Positions 17,730 to 25,665 of a stretch of DNA of 64,000 nucleotides are shown piece by piece (within the stretch, counting starts at the first letter, position 1; each line of letters begins with the position of its first letter). The stretch lies in the NCBI GenBank assembly GCA_963791615.1, contig CAWBTE010000009.1, positions 1 through 64,000 of the forward strand, read 5' to 3'. Source of the DNA: CAILZL01 sp963791615 (lineage in GTDB: Bacteria; Pseudomonadota; Gammaproteobacteria; Steroidobacterales; Steroidobacteraceae). The notes under the pieces are model-generated. The model was not told where the DNA came from. It searched no databases and was given only the letters and a program-made list of their open reading frames with translations. Both the position numbers and the translations under genes were made by a program.

Positions 17730-19487
17730 ATGCCCACTCGCGCCAAACCAGCGACTACCACCGCCAGGCAGTCCGCAAACAAAGCTCCCGCCAGCAAGAA
17801 GAAGGCTGTTGCCAAAGCCAATACGCGTCGCTACTCCAGCGTCGTGGTTGATGGCCTGAAGCAGACCGCCAGCCGCGCCATGCTGCGTGCGGTGGGATAC
17901 AAGGATGCCGATTTCAAGAAGCCGTCCGTGGGCATAGCATCGACCTGGAGCAACCTCACGCCGTGCAACATGCACATCGACAAGCTGGCCAAGGCGGCCG
18001 CTGATGCGGTGGATGCATCGGGCGGCAAGAGCACCACCTTTGGCACCATTACCGTGTCGGATGGCATTTCCATGGGTACGCCCGGCATGCGCTACTCGCT
18101 GGTGTCGCGTGAAGTGATTGCCGACTCGATTGAAACCGTGACCGGCGCGCAGGGTTTTGACGGCGTGGTGGCCATTGGCGGCTGCGACAAGAACATGCCG
18201 GGCTGCATGATGGCGCTGGCCCGCCTGAATCGTCCCGCCGTGTTCGTGTATGGCGGCACCATTCGTCCTGGCGCCAAGCACACCGATATCGTGTCGGTGT
18301 TTGAAGCGGTGGGTCAGTACGCCAAGGGCAGTATCAACGACAAGCAGTTGCTGGAAGTGGAAAAGACCGCGATCCCTGGAGCGGGTAGCTGCGGCGGCAT
18401 GTACACCGCCAACACCATGGCCTCGGTGATTGAAGCGCTGGGCATGAGCCTGCCAAACAGCTCTGCGCAAGAAGCCGTGTCGCGTATCAAGCTCGATGAC
18501 TGCAAAGCGTCCGGCAAGGCGGTACTCAATCTCATCAAGCACGACATCAAGCCGTCGGACATTCTCACCCGCAAGGCCTTTGAAAACGCCATTACCGTGG
18601 CGATTGCACTGGCCGGTTCCACCAATGTCGTGCTGCACCTGCTGGCAATTGCGCATGCGGTGGGCGTGAAGCTGGCGCTGGATGATTTCACCCGCATAGG
18701 CAAGCGCGTGCCGGTGCTGGCGGATGTGCGTCCCAGCGGCAAGTACCTGATGTCCGAAATCATCAAGATCGGCGGCATCCAGCCTCTGATGAAGATGTTG
18801 TTGCAGGAAGGCCTGCTGCATGGCGAGTGTCTTACCGTGACCGGCAAGACGCTGGCGCAGAACCTCAAGTCCGTGAAGCCGTATCCGAAGCATCAGGACA
18901 TCGTGCATGCTTTCAACGACCCGATCAAAGCCGACAGCCATCTGCGCATTCTGTACGGCAACTTTGCCCCGGAAGGTGCGGTGGCCAAGATCACCGGCAA
19001 GGAAGGCTTGCAATTCACCGGCAAGGCGCGCGTGTTTGATTCCGAAGAAGCATCGCTTCAAGCCATTCTGGATGGCGACATTGTGGCCGGCGACGTGCTG
19101 GTGATTCGCTACGAAGGGCCGAAGGGCGGTCCCGGTATGCGCGAAATGCTCAGTCCCACCAGCGCGATTATGGGACGGGGTCTGGGCGACAAGGTGGCAT
19201 TCATCACCGATGGTCGGTTCTCAGGTGGCAGTCACGGCTTTGTGGTGGGCCATGTGTCACCCGAAGCTGCAGTGGGCGGTCCCATTGCGCTGGTGAAGGA
19301 TGGCGATGTCATCACCATCGATGCGGTGAAGAACACCATCGGCGTGAATGTTTCTGATGCCGAAATGCAGACCCGTCGCGATGCATGGAAAGCTCCCACG
19401 CCCAAGAGCACGCGTGGCGTGCTGGCCAAGTACGCGCGCATGGTCAGCAGCGCTTCGTATGGCGCAGTGACCGATGGCAACCATTGA
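17730..19487 (+). CDS. ilvD: dihydroxy-acid dehydratase
   Basis: Fe-S dehydratase producing the 2-oxo acid precursors of valine, leucine and isoleucine. It is 585 residues. Motifs are TPCNMHIDKLAKAAADAV, the cluster cysteine region IGGCDKNMPGCMMALARLNR, GAGSCGGMYTANTMASV, and FITDGRFSGGSHGFVVGHVS near the C-terminus. The first 33 residues are an alanine/lysine-rich, probably disordered extension not expected in the enzyme. It stands alone, about 9 kb from ilvC, so its regulation is separate from the ilv attenuator. Confidence 0.96.
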   Translation: MPTRAKPATTTARQSANKAPASKKKAVAKANTRRYSSVVVDGLKQTASRAMLRAVGYKDADFKKPSVGIASTWSNLTPCNMHIDKLAKAAADAVDASGGKSTTFGTITVSDGISMGTPGMRYSLVSREVIADSIETVTGAQGFDGVVAIGGCDKNMPGCMMALARLNRPAVFVYGGTIRPGAKHTDIVSVFEAVGQYAKGSINDKQLLEVEKTAIPGAGSCGGMYTANTMASVIEALGMSLPNSSAQEAVSRIKLDDCKASGKAVLNLIKHDIKPSDILTRKAFENAITVAIALAGSTNVVLHLLAIAHAVGVKLALDDFTRIGKRVPVLADVRPSGKYLMSEIIKIGGIQPLMKMLLQEGLLHGECLTVTGKTLAQNLKSVKPYPKHQDIVHAFNDPIKADSHLRILYGNFAPEGAVAKITGKEGLQFTGKARVFDSEEASLQAILDGDIVAGDVLVIRYEGPKGGPGMREMLSPTSAIMGRGLGDKVAFITDGRFSGGSHGFVVGHVSPEAAVGGPIALVKDGDVITIDAVKNTIGVNVSDAEMQTRRDAWKAPTPKSTRGVLAKYARMVSSASYGAVTDGNH

Positions 19488-19534
19488 TCGACATTAAATC
19501 AGCCAGAAAAATATCAGCCACAGGAGATAGATTT

Positions 19535-20017
19535 ATGAGTATTCAAGTTGGCAGCAAAATGCCGGACGGCGCCTTCAAGGTCATGACGGACGAAGGTCCT
19601 AAAGCACTCACCACGGATGCCTTGTTCAAGGGCAAGAAAGTGCTGTTGTTCTCGGTGCCGGGCGCCTACACGCCTACCTGTTCTGGCAAGCACCTGCCGG
19701 GCTATGTGAACAATGCGGCATCGCTGAAAGCCAAGGGTATCGACACCATCGCCTGCATGGCGGTGAACGACGTGTTCGTGATGAATGCCTGGGGCCAGTC
19801 AGCCAACGTGGGCGACAAGGTGCAGATGCTGGCCGATGGCAATGGTGATTACGTCAAGGCACTGGGACTGGAGCTGGATGCACGCGGCTTCGGCATGGGC
19901 GCACGTGGTCAACGTTTTTCATTGATCGTCGAAGATGGCGTGGTGCAGCAGTTGAATGTTGAGCCACCGGGCCAGTTCGATGTGTCCAGTGCTGAATGTG
20001 CCTTGAACCAATTGTAA
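19535..20017 (+). CDS. peroxiredoxin, Prx5 type
   Basis: A thiol peroxidase of 160 residues. The peroxidatic cysteine is C49 in VPGAYTPTCSGKHLPGY, the Prx5 signature, and the family block AVNDVFVMNAWG follows. No fused glutaredoxin domain is present, so reduction depends on separate glutathione or thioredoxin. The start at 19535 is set by CAGGAGA upstream. It is 47 bases after ilvD on the same strand and may share its message; the Fe-S cluster of IlvD is oxidant-sensitive, which makes that pairing sensible but unproven. The gene ends at a palindromic repeat pair. Confidence 0.93.
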   Translation: MSIQVGSKMPDGAFKVMTDEGPKALTTDALFKGKKVLLFSVPGAYTPTCSGKHLPGYVNNAASLKAKGIDTIACMAVNDVFVMNAWGQSANVGDKVQMLADGNGDYVKALGLELDARGFGMGARGQRFSLIVEDGVVQQLNVEPPGQFDVSSAECALNQL

Positions 20018-20018
20018 T

Positions 20019-20086
20019 GTAGGGGCGGTTCGTGAACCGCCCTTCTTGATACGTAAAGCAGAGGGCGGTTCACGAACCGCCCCTAC
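20019..20086. repeat. inverted pair of REP-like palindromes
   Basis: GTAGGGGCGGTTCGTGAACCGCCCT at 20019-20043 and its exact reverse complement at 20062-20086, separated by 18 bases. Each half is itself a palindrome, so the pair resembles a BIME. It sits precisely between the stop codons of convergent peroxiredoxin and etfA and can serve as a bidirectional RNA 3' end. Confidence 0.8.
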
Positions 20087-20088
20087 GG

Positions 20089-21027
20089 CTACAGCTGCTT
20101 TTCCAGCTCCGGCAACACGGTGAACAGATCACCGACCAGACCTATATCTGCGACTTCAAAGATCGGCGCTTCAGCATCCTTGTTGATCGCCACTATGGTA
20201 CGGGCATCCTTGATGCCGGTGAGATGCTGGATCGCGCCGGAAATCCCCACCGCAATGTACAGATCCGGCGCGATGATCTTGCCGGTCTGCCCGACTTGCA
20301 GGTCATTCGCCGCGTAGCCGGCATCCACGGCGGCACGAGAGGCGCCTACTGCGGCGCCGAGTTTGTCAGCGAGCTGGTAGATCAACTGGAAATTTTCGGC
20401 GCTGCCCAGTGCGCGTCCGCCGGAAATGACTCGTGCCGCACTTTGCAGATCAGGGCGGCCTGAATGATCGACGGCGCGTTCAACAAAGCGGGTATGCGCA
20501 GGCAGAGTGGCCTGAATGTTCACGGACTCGATGGCAGCCTGACCGGTTTCTGCGGCGGGCTGGAATGAGGCAACTCGTACGGTGGCAACCACTTTCTGGT
20601 CAGGGGCTGCGTCGAGCGTGACGATGGCATTACCGGCGTAGATGGGCCGTACAAAACGATGCGCACCTTCGATCGCCATGACATCACTGATTTGTCCGAC
20701 GCCCAGCAACGCGGCAACGCGTGGCAACAGATCCTTGCCGAAGGTGGTTGCAGGCGCCAGCACGTAACTGTAGTGGGCTGCCAGTTCAACCAGGGCAGGG
20801 GCCTGGGTGCTGGCAACGGCTTCTGCAAATTCGGGACGCTCCGCCTTCAGTACACGCAGTACGCCAGCCAGTCTGGCGGCCTGTGTTGCCAGTTCACCCG
20901 CATCGGCTGCCAGTACAACGACATCAATTTGCGCGTCCGGAATCTGGAGTGCGCAACTGACTGTCTTGTGTGTACTGAGGTTGAGCTGACCTTCCAGGTG
21001 TTCGGCAATAACCAGTATCTTGCTCAT
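20089..21027 (-). CDS. etfA: electron transfer flavoprotein alpha subunit
   Basis: The 312-residue FAD-binding subunit of ETF, which passes electrons from acyl-CoA dehydrogenases to the membrane quinone pool. The FAD domain is typical: VISGGRALGSAENFQLIYQL, GAAVGASRAAVDAGYAANDL, GQTGKIIAPDLYIAVGISGA and VAINKDAEAPIFEVADIGLV. Its ATG overlaps the etfB stop, the conserved etfBA arrangement. Confidence 0.96.
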   Translation of the reverse strand: MSKILVIAEHLEGQLNLSTHKTVSCALQIPDAQIDVVVLAADAGELATQAARLAGVLRVLKAERPEFAEAVASTQAPALVELAAHYSYVLAPATTFGKDLLPRVAALLGVGQISDVMAIEGAHRFVRPIYAGNAIVTLDAAPDQKVVATVRVASFQPAAETGQAAIESVNIQATLPAHTRFVERAVDHSGRPDLQSAARVISGGRALGSAENFQLIYQLADKLGAAVGASRAAVDAGYAANDLQVGQTGKIIAPDLYIAVGISGAIQHLTGIKDARTIVAINKDAEAPIFEVADIGLVGDLFTVLPELEKQL

Positions 21028-21776
21028 TACAGCACGCCCTTCTGTTTCAGTTTGGCGATCAGCTCGCTGGCATCTTTGACCAGCACGCCTTTTTCTCGCG
21101 CAGGTGGCGGGCTGACCTTGGCAACCTTGAACTGCGCGGTGGGCGAAATGCCCAGATCAGCCAGCGTCGTAACCTCCAGCGGTTTCTTCTTGGCTTTCAT
21201 GATTTCCGGCAGTTTGACGTAGCGCGGTTCATTGAGGCGCAGGTCAGTAGTAATCACGGCAGGCAGATCCAGCTCCAGGGTTTCCAGACCGGAGTCCACT
21301 TCACGGGTGACGCGTGCGGTATTGCCAGTCACTTCGACTTTTGAAGCAAAGCAGGCTTGTGGACGACCCCATAGCGCGGCCAGCATCTGGCCAGTTTGTC
21401 CATTGTCATCATCAATGGCCTGTTTGCCGGTAATCACCAGCAGTGGTTGTTCCTTTTCAACCAGCTTGAGGAAGGCACGCGCGGCAGTGAGGGGTTCGAC
21501 GGCGGCGTCATGCTGGATCAGCACAGCACGATCAGCACCCATGGCCAGACCGGTACGCAATTGTTGCTGGGTATCGGCGGGTCCGATTGAAGCGACAATG
21601 ACTTCACTGGCAACACCACGTTCCTTGAGACGCAGGGCTTCTTCCAGCGCAATTTCATCAAATGGATTGATGCTCATCTTGACGCCATCAGTGATCACGC
21701 CACTGGCGTCGGGTTTGATGCGAATGCGGACGTTGTAGTCCACTACGCGTTTGATGCAAACCAGTATCTTGCTCAC
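21027..21776 (-). CDS. etfB: electron transfer flavoprotein beta subunit
   Basis: The 249-residue AMP-binding partner of EtfA. It begins SKILVCIKRVVDYNVRIRIK and contains NPFDEIALEEALRLKERG, TGKQAIDDDNGQTGQMLAA and the signature region VITTDLRLNEPRYVKLPEIM. The GTG at 21776 is preferred (GGAG about 7 bases upstream) to a longer start. It is the first gene of the leftward etfBA operon. Confidence 0.96.
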   Translation of the reverse strand: MSKILVCIKRVVDYNVRIRIKPDASGVITDGVKMSINPFDEIALEEALRLKERGVASEVIVASIGPADTQQQLRTGLAMGADRAVLIQHDAAVEPLTAARAFLKLVEKEQPLLVITGKQAIDDDNGQTGQMLAALWGRPQACFASKVEVTGNTARVTREVDSGLETLELDLPAVITTDLRLNEPRYVKLPEIMKAKKKPLEVTTLADLGISPTAQFKVAKVSPPPAREKGVLVKDASELIAKLKQKGVL

Positions 21777-21908
21777 TCGAAACTCCGCTGCGCCAGCCAA
21801 TTCCCCGCGAGACTCGTTCCGGGGGTGCGCATTCTAGCGGTGCGCCAGCGCAGACGCCAAACGCTTTCTGAATAACTAAATGACTGATTCATAAAGGCTT
21901 GCATCATT

Positions 21909-21923
21909 CTGAATGGCATTCAG
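21909..21923. promoter_or_regulatory. short dyad upstream of glycine-zipper gene
   Basis: CTGAAT-GGC-ATTCAG, a perfect 6-bp dyad, lies in the divergent space between etfB and the envelope protein gene, about 100 bases before the latter. It could be an operator; there is no other support. Confidence 0.25.
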
Positions 21924-22024
21924 GGAAGGTTCATTGCGATAACACTAGATTGGCTCCCAGGCTCAAGGAGTTGTCAGGCAATCCCGATGAGCTGGCCATC
22001 AAAAGCACAAGTGAGGAGACGATC

Positions 22025-22639
22025 ATGAATACCCTGCTTAAGTCCGCCATTCGCAGCACCGTCATCGGCCTGGGATTGCTGGGCGCGGGCATTGCATCGG
22101 CGGATTCCGATCACAGGTACAACGATCAGTGGTCCCGAAACCAGTGGTCGAACAGCCGCTGGAATCGTGAGCCAGTCCGTGTGGTGCGTGCGCCGGTAGT
22201 TCACTACGACTACGCCCGCGTCGTGGATGTCGATCCGATTGTCCGCCGTGTGGCGATTGGTTCACCCCAGCGCGACTGCTGGTACGAAGACCGTGACGTT
22301 GCGGTACAGCGCAGCGCTACGCCTGCTGTGCTCGGCGCCATCATTGGCGGTGTGATCGGTCACCAGATCGGCAGTGGTCACACCCGGGGTGTTGCCACGG
22401 CGGCGGGTGCAATTCTGGGCGCCAGCGTGGGCAGCGATGCTGCTGCGCGAGACTCACGCATCGAGACCCGCTCGGTTGAGCGTTGTGAAGCGCGTTATCA
22501 GCGTGACTGGGAAGAGCGCATTGATGGTTACCACGTGACCTATCGCTACGAGGGCCGCGAGTACAACACAGTGATGGGTTACGACCCCGGCAATCGCGTG
22601 CAGGTACGGGTTGGAAGAGACGTAGCGGTGGTGCGCTAG
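22025..22639 (+). CDS. glycine-zipper envelope protein
   Basis: A 204-residue exported protein. An N-terminal signal peptide (LLKSAIRSTVIGLGLLGAGI, then ASA-DS) leads to an R/W/N-rich segment and then a glycine-zipper 2TM region, TPAVLGAIIGGVIGHQIGSG plus TAAGAILGASVG (about residues 105-140). The C-terminal domain has two conserved-looking cysteines and a YEGREYNTVMGYDPGNRVQV block seen in SlyB/YgdI-like envelope proteins. There is no lipobox. It is probably periplasmic or outer-membrane associated. The ATG at 22025 follows GAGGAG. Confidence 0.82.
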   Translation: MNTLLKSAIRSTVIGLGLLGAGIASADSDHRYNDQWSRNQWSNSRWNREPVRVVRAPVVHYDYARVVDVDPIVRRVAIGSPQRDCWYEDRDVAVQRSATPAVLGAIIGGVIGHQIGSGHTRGVATAAGAILGASVGSDAAARDSRIETRSVERCEARYQRDWEERIDGYHVTYRYEGREYNTVMGYDPGNRVQVRVGRDVAVVR

Positions 22640-22654
22640 CGGTGGGAGTTGATC

Positions 22655-22921
22655 TAGGGCCTGTTAACACTATGGGGATCACTGCGTTGGAGTCTCTGAA
22701 AGCGCCAGGCAAGGCGCGAGGAGTGAGGTTTGGTCATTCCAAATAAGCGACGAGTAACGTGGCATGGCGCTTTCAGAGGCCCAACCCGAAGGGACGGGGC
22801 CAAAAACGCTCAGGCTTTGTTGCACCTCGCTGAGTACGTTAAGTACACTGCGCTCGGTGCGTCGCGCCCTGAGTGTTTTTGACCGCCGTCGCAGTGATCC
22901 CCATAGTGTTAACAGGCCCTA
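22655..22921. mobile_element. MITE-like element with 32-bp perfect terminal inverted repeats
   Basis: A 267-base non-coding element. The ends TAGGGCCTGTTAACACTATG... (22655-22686) and 22890-22921 are perfect 32-base inverted complements, beginning and ending with TA, as after insertion of an IS630/mariner-type element at TA. Inside are two further hairpins: CTCTGAAAGCGCCA (22694-22707) with its exact complement at 22765-22778, and CAAAAACGCTCAGG (22801-22814) with 22868-22881 (one G-T pair). The folded form is a three-way junction. No transposase is present, so it is non-autonomous. It lies between two exported-protein genes. Confidence 0.8.
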
Positions 22922-22970
22922 AGAACTGGCGTGTATCAACGTCACGAACACTTGGTAAACTGGCTGCACC

Positions 22971-23420
22971 ATGACTAGCCCATTCCGCAAATCCATCACA
23001 GCCAGCCTGCTGTGCCTGACGGTCGCACACAGTGCGGCCGTGCTGGCAGATCGTGGCCCCGGCGGGAATCCAGTCGGTAATCCTGCTGGTGGACGATTCG
23101 GGAATTCCGGCATGTCTGGTGGTGAGTTTGGTCAGCCACCTGAGGGGATGCGCAATCCCGCTCGGGGCTGGCCTCAGCAGGATGAACCTGCGTCCCTGCC
23201 AGGTGCACCCGAAAACAGGCCAGGTCGTGAGGCAGATGCGCCAACCGTGCCTCTGAATGAGGTGGTGTCGATGGTGCAGGAGCGTTTCAACGCAACTGTG
23301 GTGAAAACTGATTCAGTGCAGCAATCCGGCAGACTGGTGTACCGGATTCGTTTGCTGAGCGCGGACAAGTCAAAGATGTGGACGGTGGACGTGGATGCAC
23401 GCACCGGTCGTGTCAACTGA
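22971..23420 (+). CDS. exported PepSY domain protein
   Basis: A 149-residue protein with a signal peptide (FRKSITASLLCLTVAHSAAV, cleavage after LA-D), a glycine/proline/arginine-rich linker of about 70 residues, and a C-terminal PepSY domain (VPLNEVVSMVQERFNATVV, then WTVDVDARTGRVN). It precedes an OmpR-type regulator and sensor kinase by 67 bases. Small PepSY proteins next to two-component systems are common and are proposed to modulate the sensor in the periplasm; that role is inferred. Confidence 0.85.
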   Translation: MTSPFRKSITASLLCLTVAHSAAVLADRGPGGNPVGNPAGGRFGNSGMSGGEFGQPPEGMRNPARGWPQQDEPASLPGAPENRPGREADAPTVPLNEVVSMVQERFNATVVKTDSVQQSGRLVYRIRLLSADKSKMWTVDVDARTGRVN

Positions 23421-23487
23421 GTCTGCGGGTAAGCCGGCCGGCCTGCGCTGGCATCTGAACAAACTCAAGAACGGGTTGGAGACAAGT

Positions 23488-24186
23488 ATGCGTATGCTGA
23501 TTGTTGAAGACGAAAATACTTTGCGAACTGCGCTGGTGAGTCAGTTCACTGAAGCGGGGTTCAATGTGGACAGTGCGTCCGATGGCGAAGAAGGCCTGTA
23601 TTTTGGCCGGGAGTATCCACTGGATCTGGCCATCATTGACCTGGGTCTGCCCAAGTTGTCAGGTCTGGAAGTGATCAGGCGGCTGCGTGCTGAAGGCAAG
23701 ACCTATCCCATCCTGATTCTCACTGCACGTGATCAATGGCAGGACAAGGTGGAAGGCCTGCAATCGGGCGCAGACGATTACGTAGCCAAGCCGTTTCATT
23801 TTCCGGAAGTGCTGGCCCGTGCGCGTGCGTTGCTGCGACGTTCCGCCGGGTGGGCGCAACCGGTGTTGCAGGGTGGGCCCGTCGCACTGGATACACGCAC
23901 CCAGCAGGTGACAGTGGAGGGTGAGGCCGTCGATCTGACCGGCTTCGAATTCCGGGTACTGGAGATACTGATGCATCGCGCAGGAGAAGTGGTGTCCAAG
24001 GCCGAACTGACCGAGCGCCTGTATGCACAGGACTTTGATCGCGACAGCAATACCATCGAAGTGTTTATTGGTCGTCTGCGTCGCAAGCTCGATCCGGCCG
24101 AAAAACATCACCCGATTGAAACACTGCGTGGGCGTGGCTATCGCTTTGCACTGGAGCGCAAGACAGCCGAACTCGCTACGGCTTAG
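23488..24186 (+). CDS. OmpR/PhoP-family response regulator
   Basis: A 232-residue transcription regulator. Receiver domain: acidic pocket VEDEN near residue 7, phospho-acceptor D51 in IIDLGLPKLSGLE, the threonine in LTARDQ and the lysine in DDYVAKPFHFPE. The C-terminal winged helix ends SNTIEVFIGRLRRKLD and RGRGYRF. The ATG at 23488 follows TTGGAGA. A strong terminator separates it from the cognate kinase gene. Confidence 0.94.
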   Translation: MRMLIVEDENTLRTALVSQFTEAGFNVDSASDGEEGLYFGREYPLDLAIIDLGLPKLSGLEVIRRLRAEGKTYPILILTARDQWQDKVEGLQSGADDYVAKPFHFPEVLARARALLRRSAGWAQPVLQGGPVALDTRTQQVTVEGEAVDLTGFEFRVLEILMHRAGEVVSKAELTERLYAQDFDRDSNTIEVFIGRLRRKLDPAEKHHPIETLRGRGYRFALERKTAELATA

Positions 24187-24227
24187 CCATCGCGAGGCAG
24201 CAATCTCCTCGTTGCCGACATACAATG

Positions 24228-24262
24228 AACAGGCTTGCGAATTCCGCAGGCCTGTTTTTTTT
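24228..24262 (+). terminator. intrinsic terminator between regulator and kinase
   Basis: AACAGGCTTGCG pairs with CGCAGGCCTGTT (12 bp with one T-G pair), followed by eight T residues. It lies 41 bases after the response regulator stop and before the histidine kinase start. It should reduce kinase transcription relative to the regulator. Confidence 0.85.
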
Positions 24263-24288
24263 CAGCCAACGCAAGCCCGACCCGCCAG

Positions 24289-25662
24289 ATGTTCAATAAC
24301 TCACTCAGCAATCGCCTGCTGATCACTGTCAGTCTGTTGCTGGTGCTGTTTTTCGGCATCACCATCGTGGTGCTGGATTCTGTGTTCCGCAATTCCAGCG
24401 AGCAGGCCATTCGTGATCGACTGGATATTCAGTCGCTGGTGTTGATGGCGGCGGCGGAAGAACAGTTTGGTAACCGTCTGGTGCCTTCATCAGAACTGCT
24501 GGACACCCGCTACCTGGGGCCGAACTCGGGTTTGTACGGGCAGATCTGGACGACTTCAGGAGACGTATTCTGGACTTCGCGTTCGCTGCTGGGAGCCGGA
24601 CTGCCGTTCATCGGTCAGGTGGCGCCGGGTAAACGGGAGTTTGGTCAGCGTGTCATGTCCAATGGTGCGCGAGTTCTGACGCTCAGCGTCGGATTGTCAT
24701 GGGAGTTCATCGACGGTCAGTCGCAGGACATTGTGTACAGTGTTGCCGAAAGCATGGAGCAGTATTACGCACAGCTGCGCGAGTTCCGCGTACGTCTGTT
24801 CGGCGGCTTTGCCATCATGTCCTTGCTGCTGATCGTTGCACTCGCCGTCCTGTTCCGCAATGTGCTGAAACCGCTGCGACGCGTCGAGCGTGAAATTGAA
24901 GCCATCGAAGCGGGCCGGTTGGCGGAACTGGGCAGCAGCTATCCGCGTGAGCTGGTGGGCGTGACCGAAAACATGAACATGCTGCTGCGCAGTGAACGCG
25001 ACCGCATGACGCGCTACCGCAATACGCTGGGTAATCTGGCGCATAGCCTGAAAACTCCACTGGCCGTGATACGCAACCAATTGTCCGCACCGGAGCTGCG
25101 TGACATCGCGGTCGTCAGTCAACTGCACGAACAGGTGGGGCGCATGGATGACATTGTCCGTTACCAGCTGAAGCGTGCGGCCGCCTCGGCAGGCATGACA
25201 CTGGGCACAGCGCCGGTGTTGCTGCGTGAAGTAGTCGAGCCACTCAAGGCGGCCATGCAGAAAGTGTATTTTGACCGGCGCATGGCCTGTGATCTGGAGG
25301 TGCCAGCGGAGATTGCCTTTCTGGCAGACAAGGGTGACTTGATGGAGATGGTGGGCAATCTGCTCGACAATGCCTTCAAGTACGGACACGAACAAGTCAA
25401 GCTCAGTGTTGCGGCGTTGCACGTGCCAGGCTCCAGACGCGAAGGGGTCGTGATCACTGTGGAAGATGATGGCCCGGGAATTACGTCCGACAAACGTGCA
25501 CATGTGCTGGAACGCGGTACGCGACTGGATGAGCGGGCGAGTGGGCAGGGCATCGGTTTGTCCGTGGTGCGCGAGCTGGCGGAGTTGTATCGCGGCAGCG
25601 TTGAAATAAGCGAATCAGCACTGGGTGGCGCCCGCATTACCGTGCGTTTGCTGGGCGCATAG
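24289..25662 (+). CDS. PhoQ-like sensor histidine kinase
   Basis: A 457-residue inner-membrane kinase. The first membrane segment is LLITVSLLLVLFFGITIVVL (residues 10-30), followed by a periplasmic sensor of about 135 residues and a second segment at 172-190. Then come a HAMP-like linker (LKPLRRVEREIEAIEAGRL), the phospho-acceptor H252 in LGNLAHSLKTPLAVI, and the ATPase domain with NLLDNAFKYG, EDDGPGI and GQGIGLSVV. Its partner is the upstream OmpR-type regulator. It ends 3 bases before hrpA, so hrpA may be transcribed with it. Confidence 0.92.
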   Translation: MFNNSLSNRLLITVSLLLVLFFGITIVVLDSVFRNSSEQAIRDRLDIQSLVLMAAAEEQFGNRLVPSSELLDTRYLGPNSGLYGQIWTTSGDVFWTSRSLLGAGLPFIGQVAPGKREFGQRVMSNGARVLTLSVGLSWEFIDGQSQDIVYSVAESMEQYYAQLREFRVRLFGGFAIMSLLLIVALAVLFRNVLKPLRRVEREIEAIEAGRLAELGSSYPRELVGVTENMNMLLRSERDRMTRYRNTLGNLAHSLKTPLAVIRNQLSAPELRDIAVVSQLHEQVGRMDDIVRYQLKRAAASAGMTLGTAPVLLREVVEPLKAAMQKVYFDRRMACDLEVPAEIAFLADKGDLMEMVGNLLDNAFKYGHEQVKLSVAALHVPGSRREGVVITVEDDGPGITSDKRAHVLERGTRLDERASGQGIGLSVVRELAELYRGSVEISESALGGARITVRLLGA

Positions 25663-25665
25663 AGC

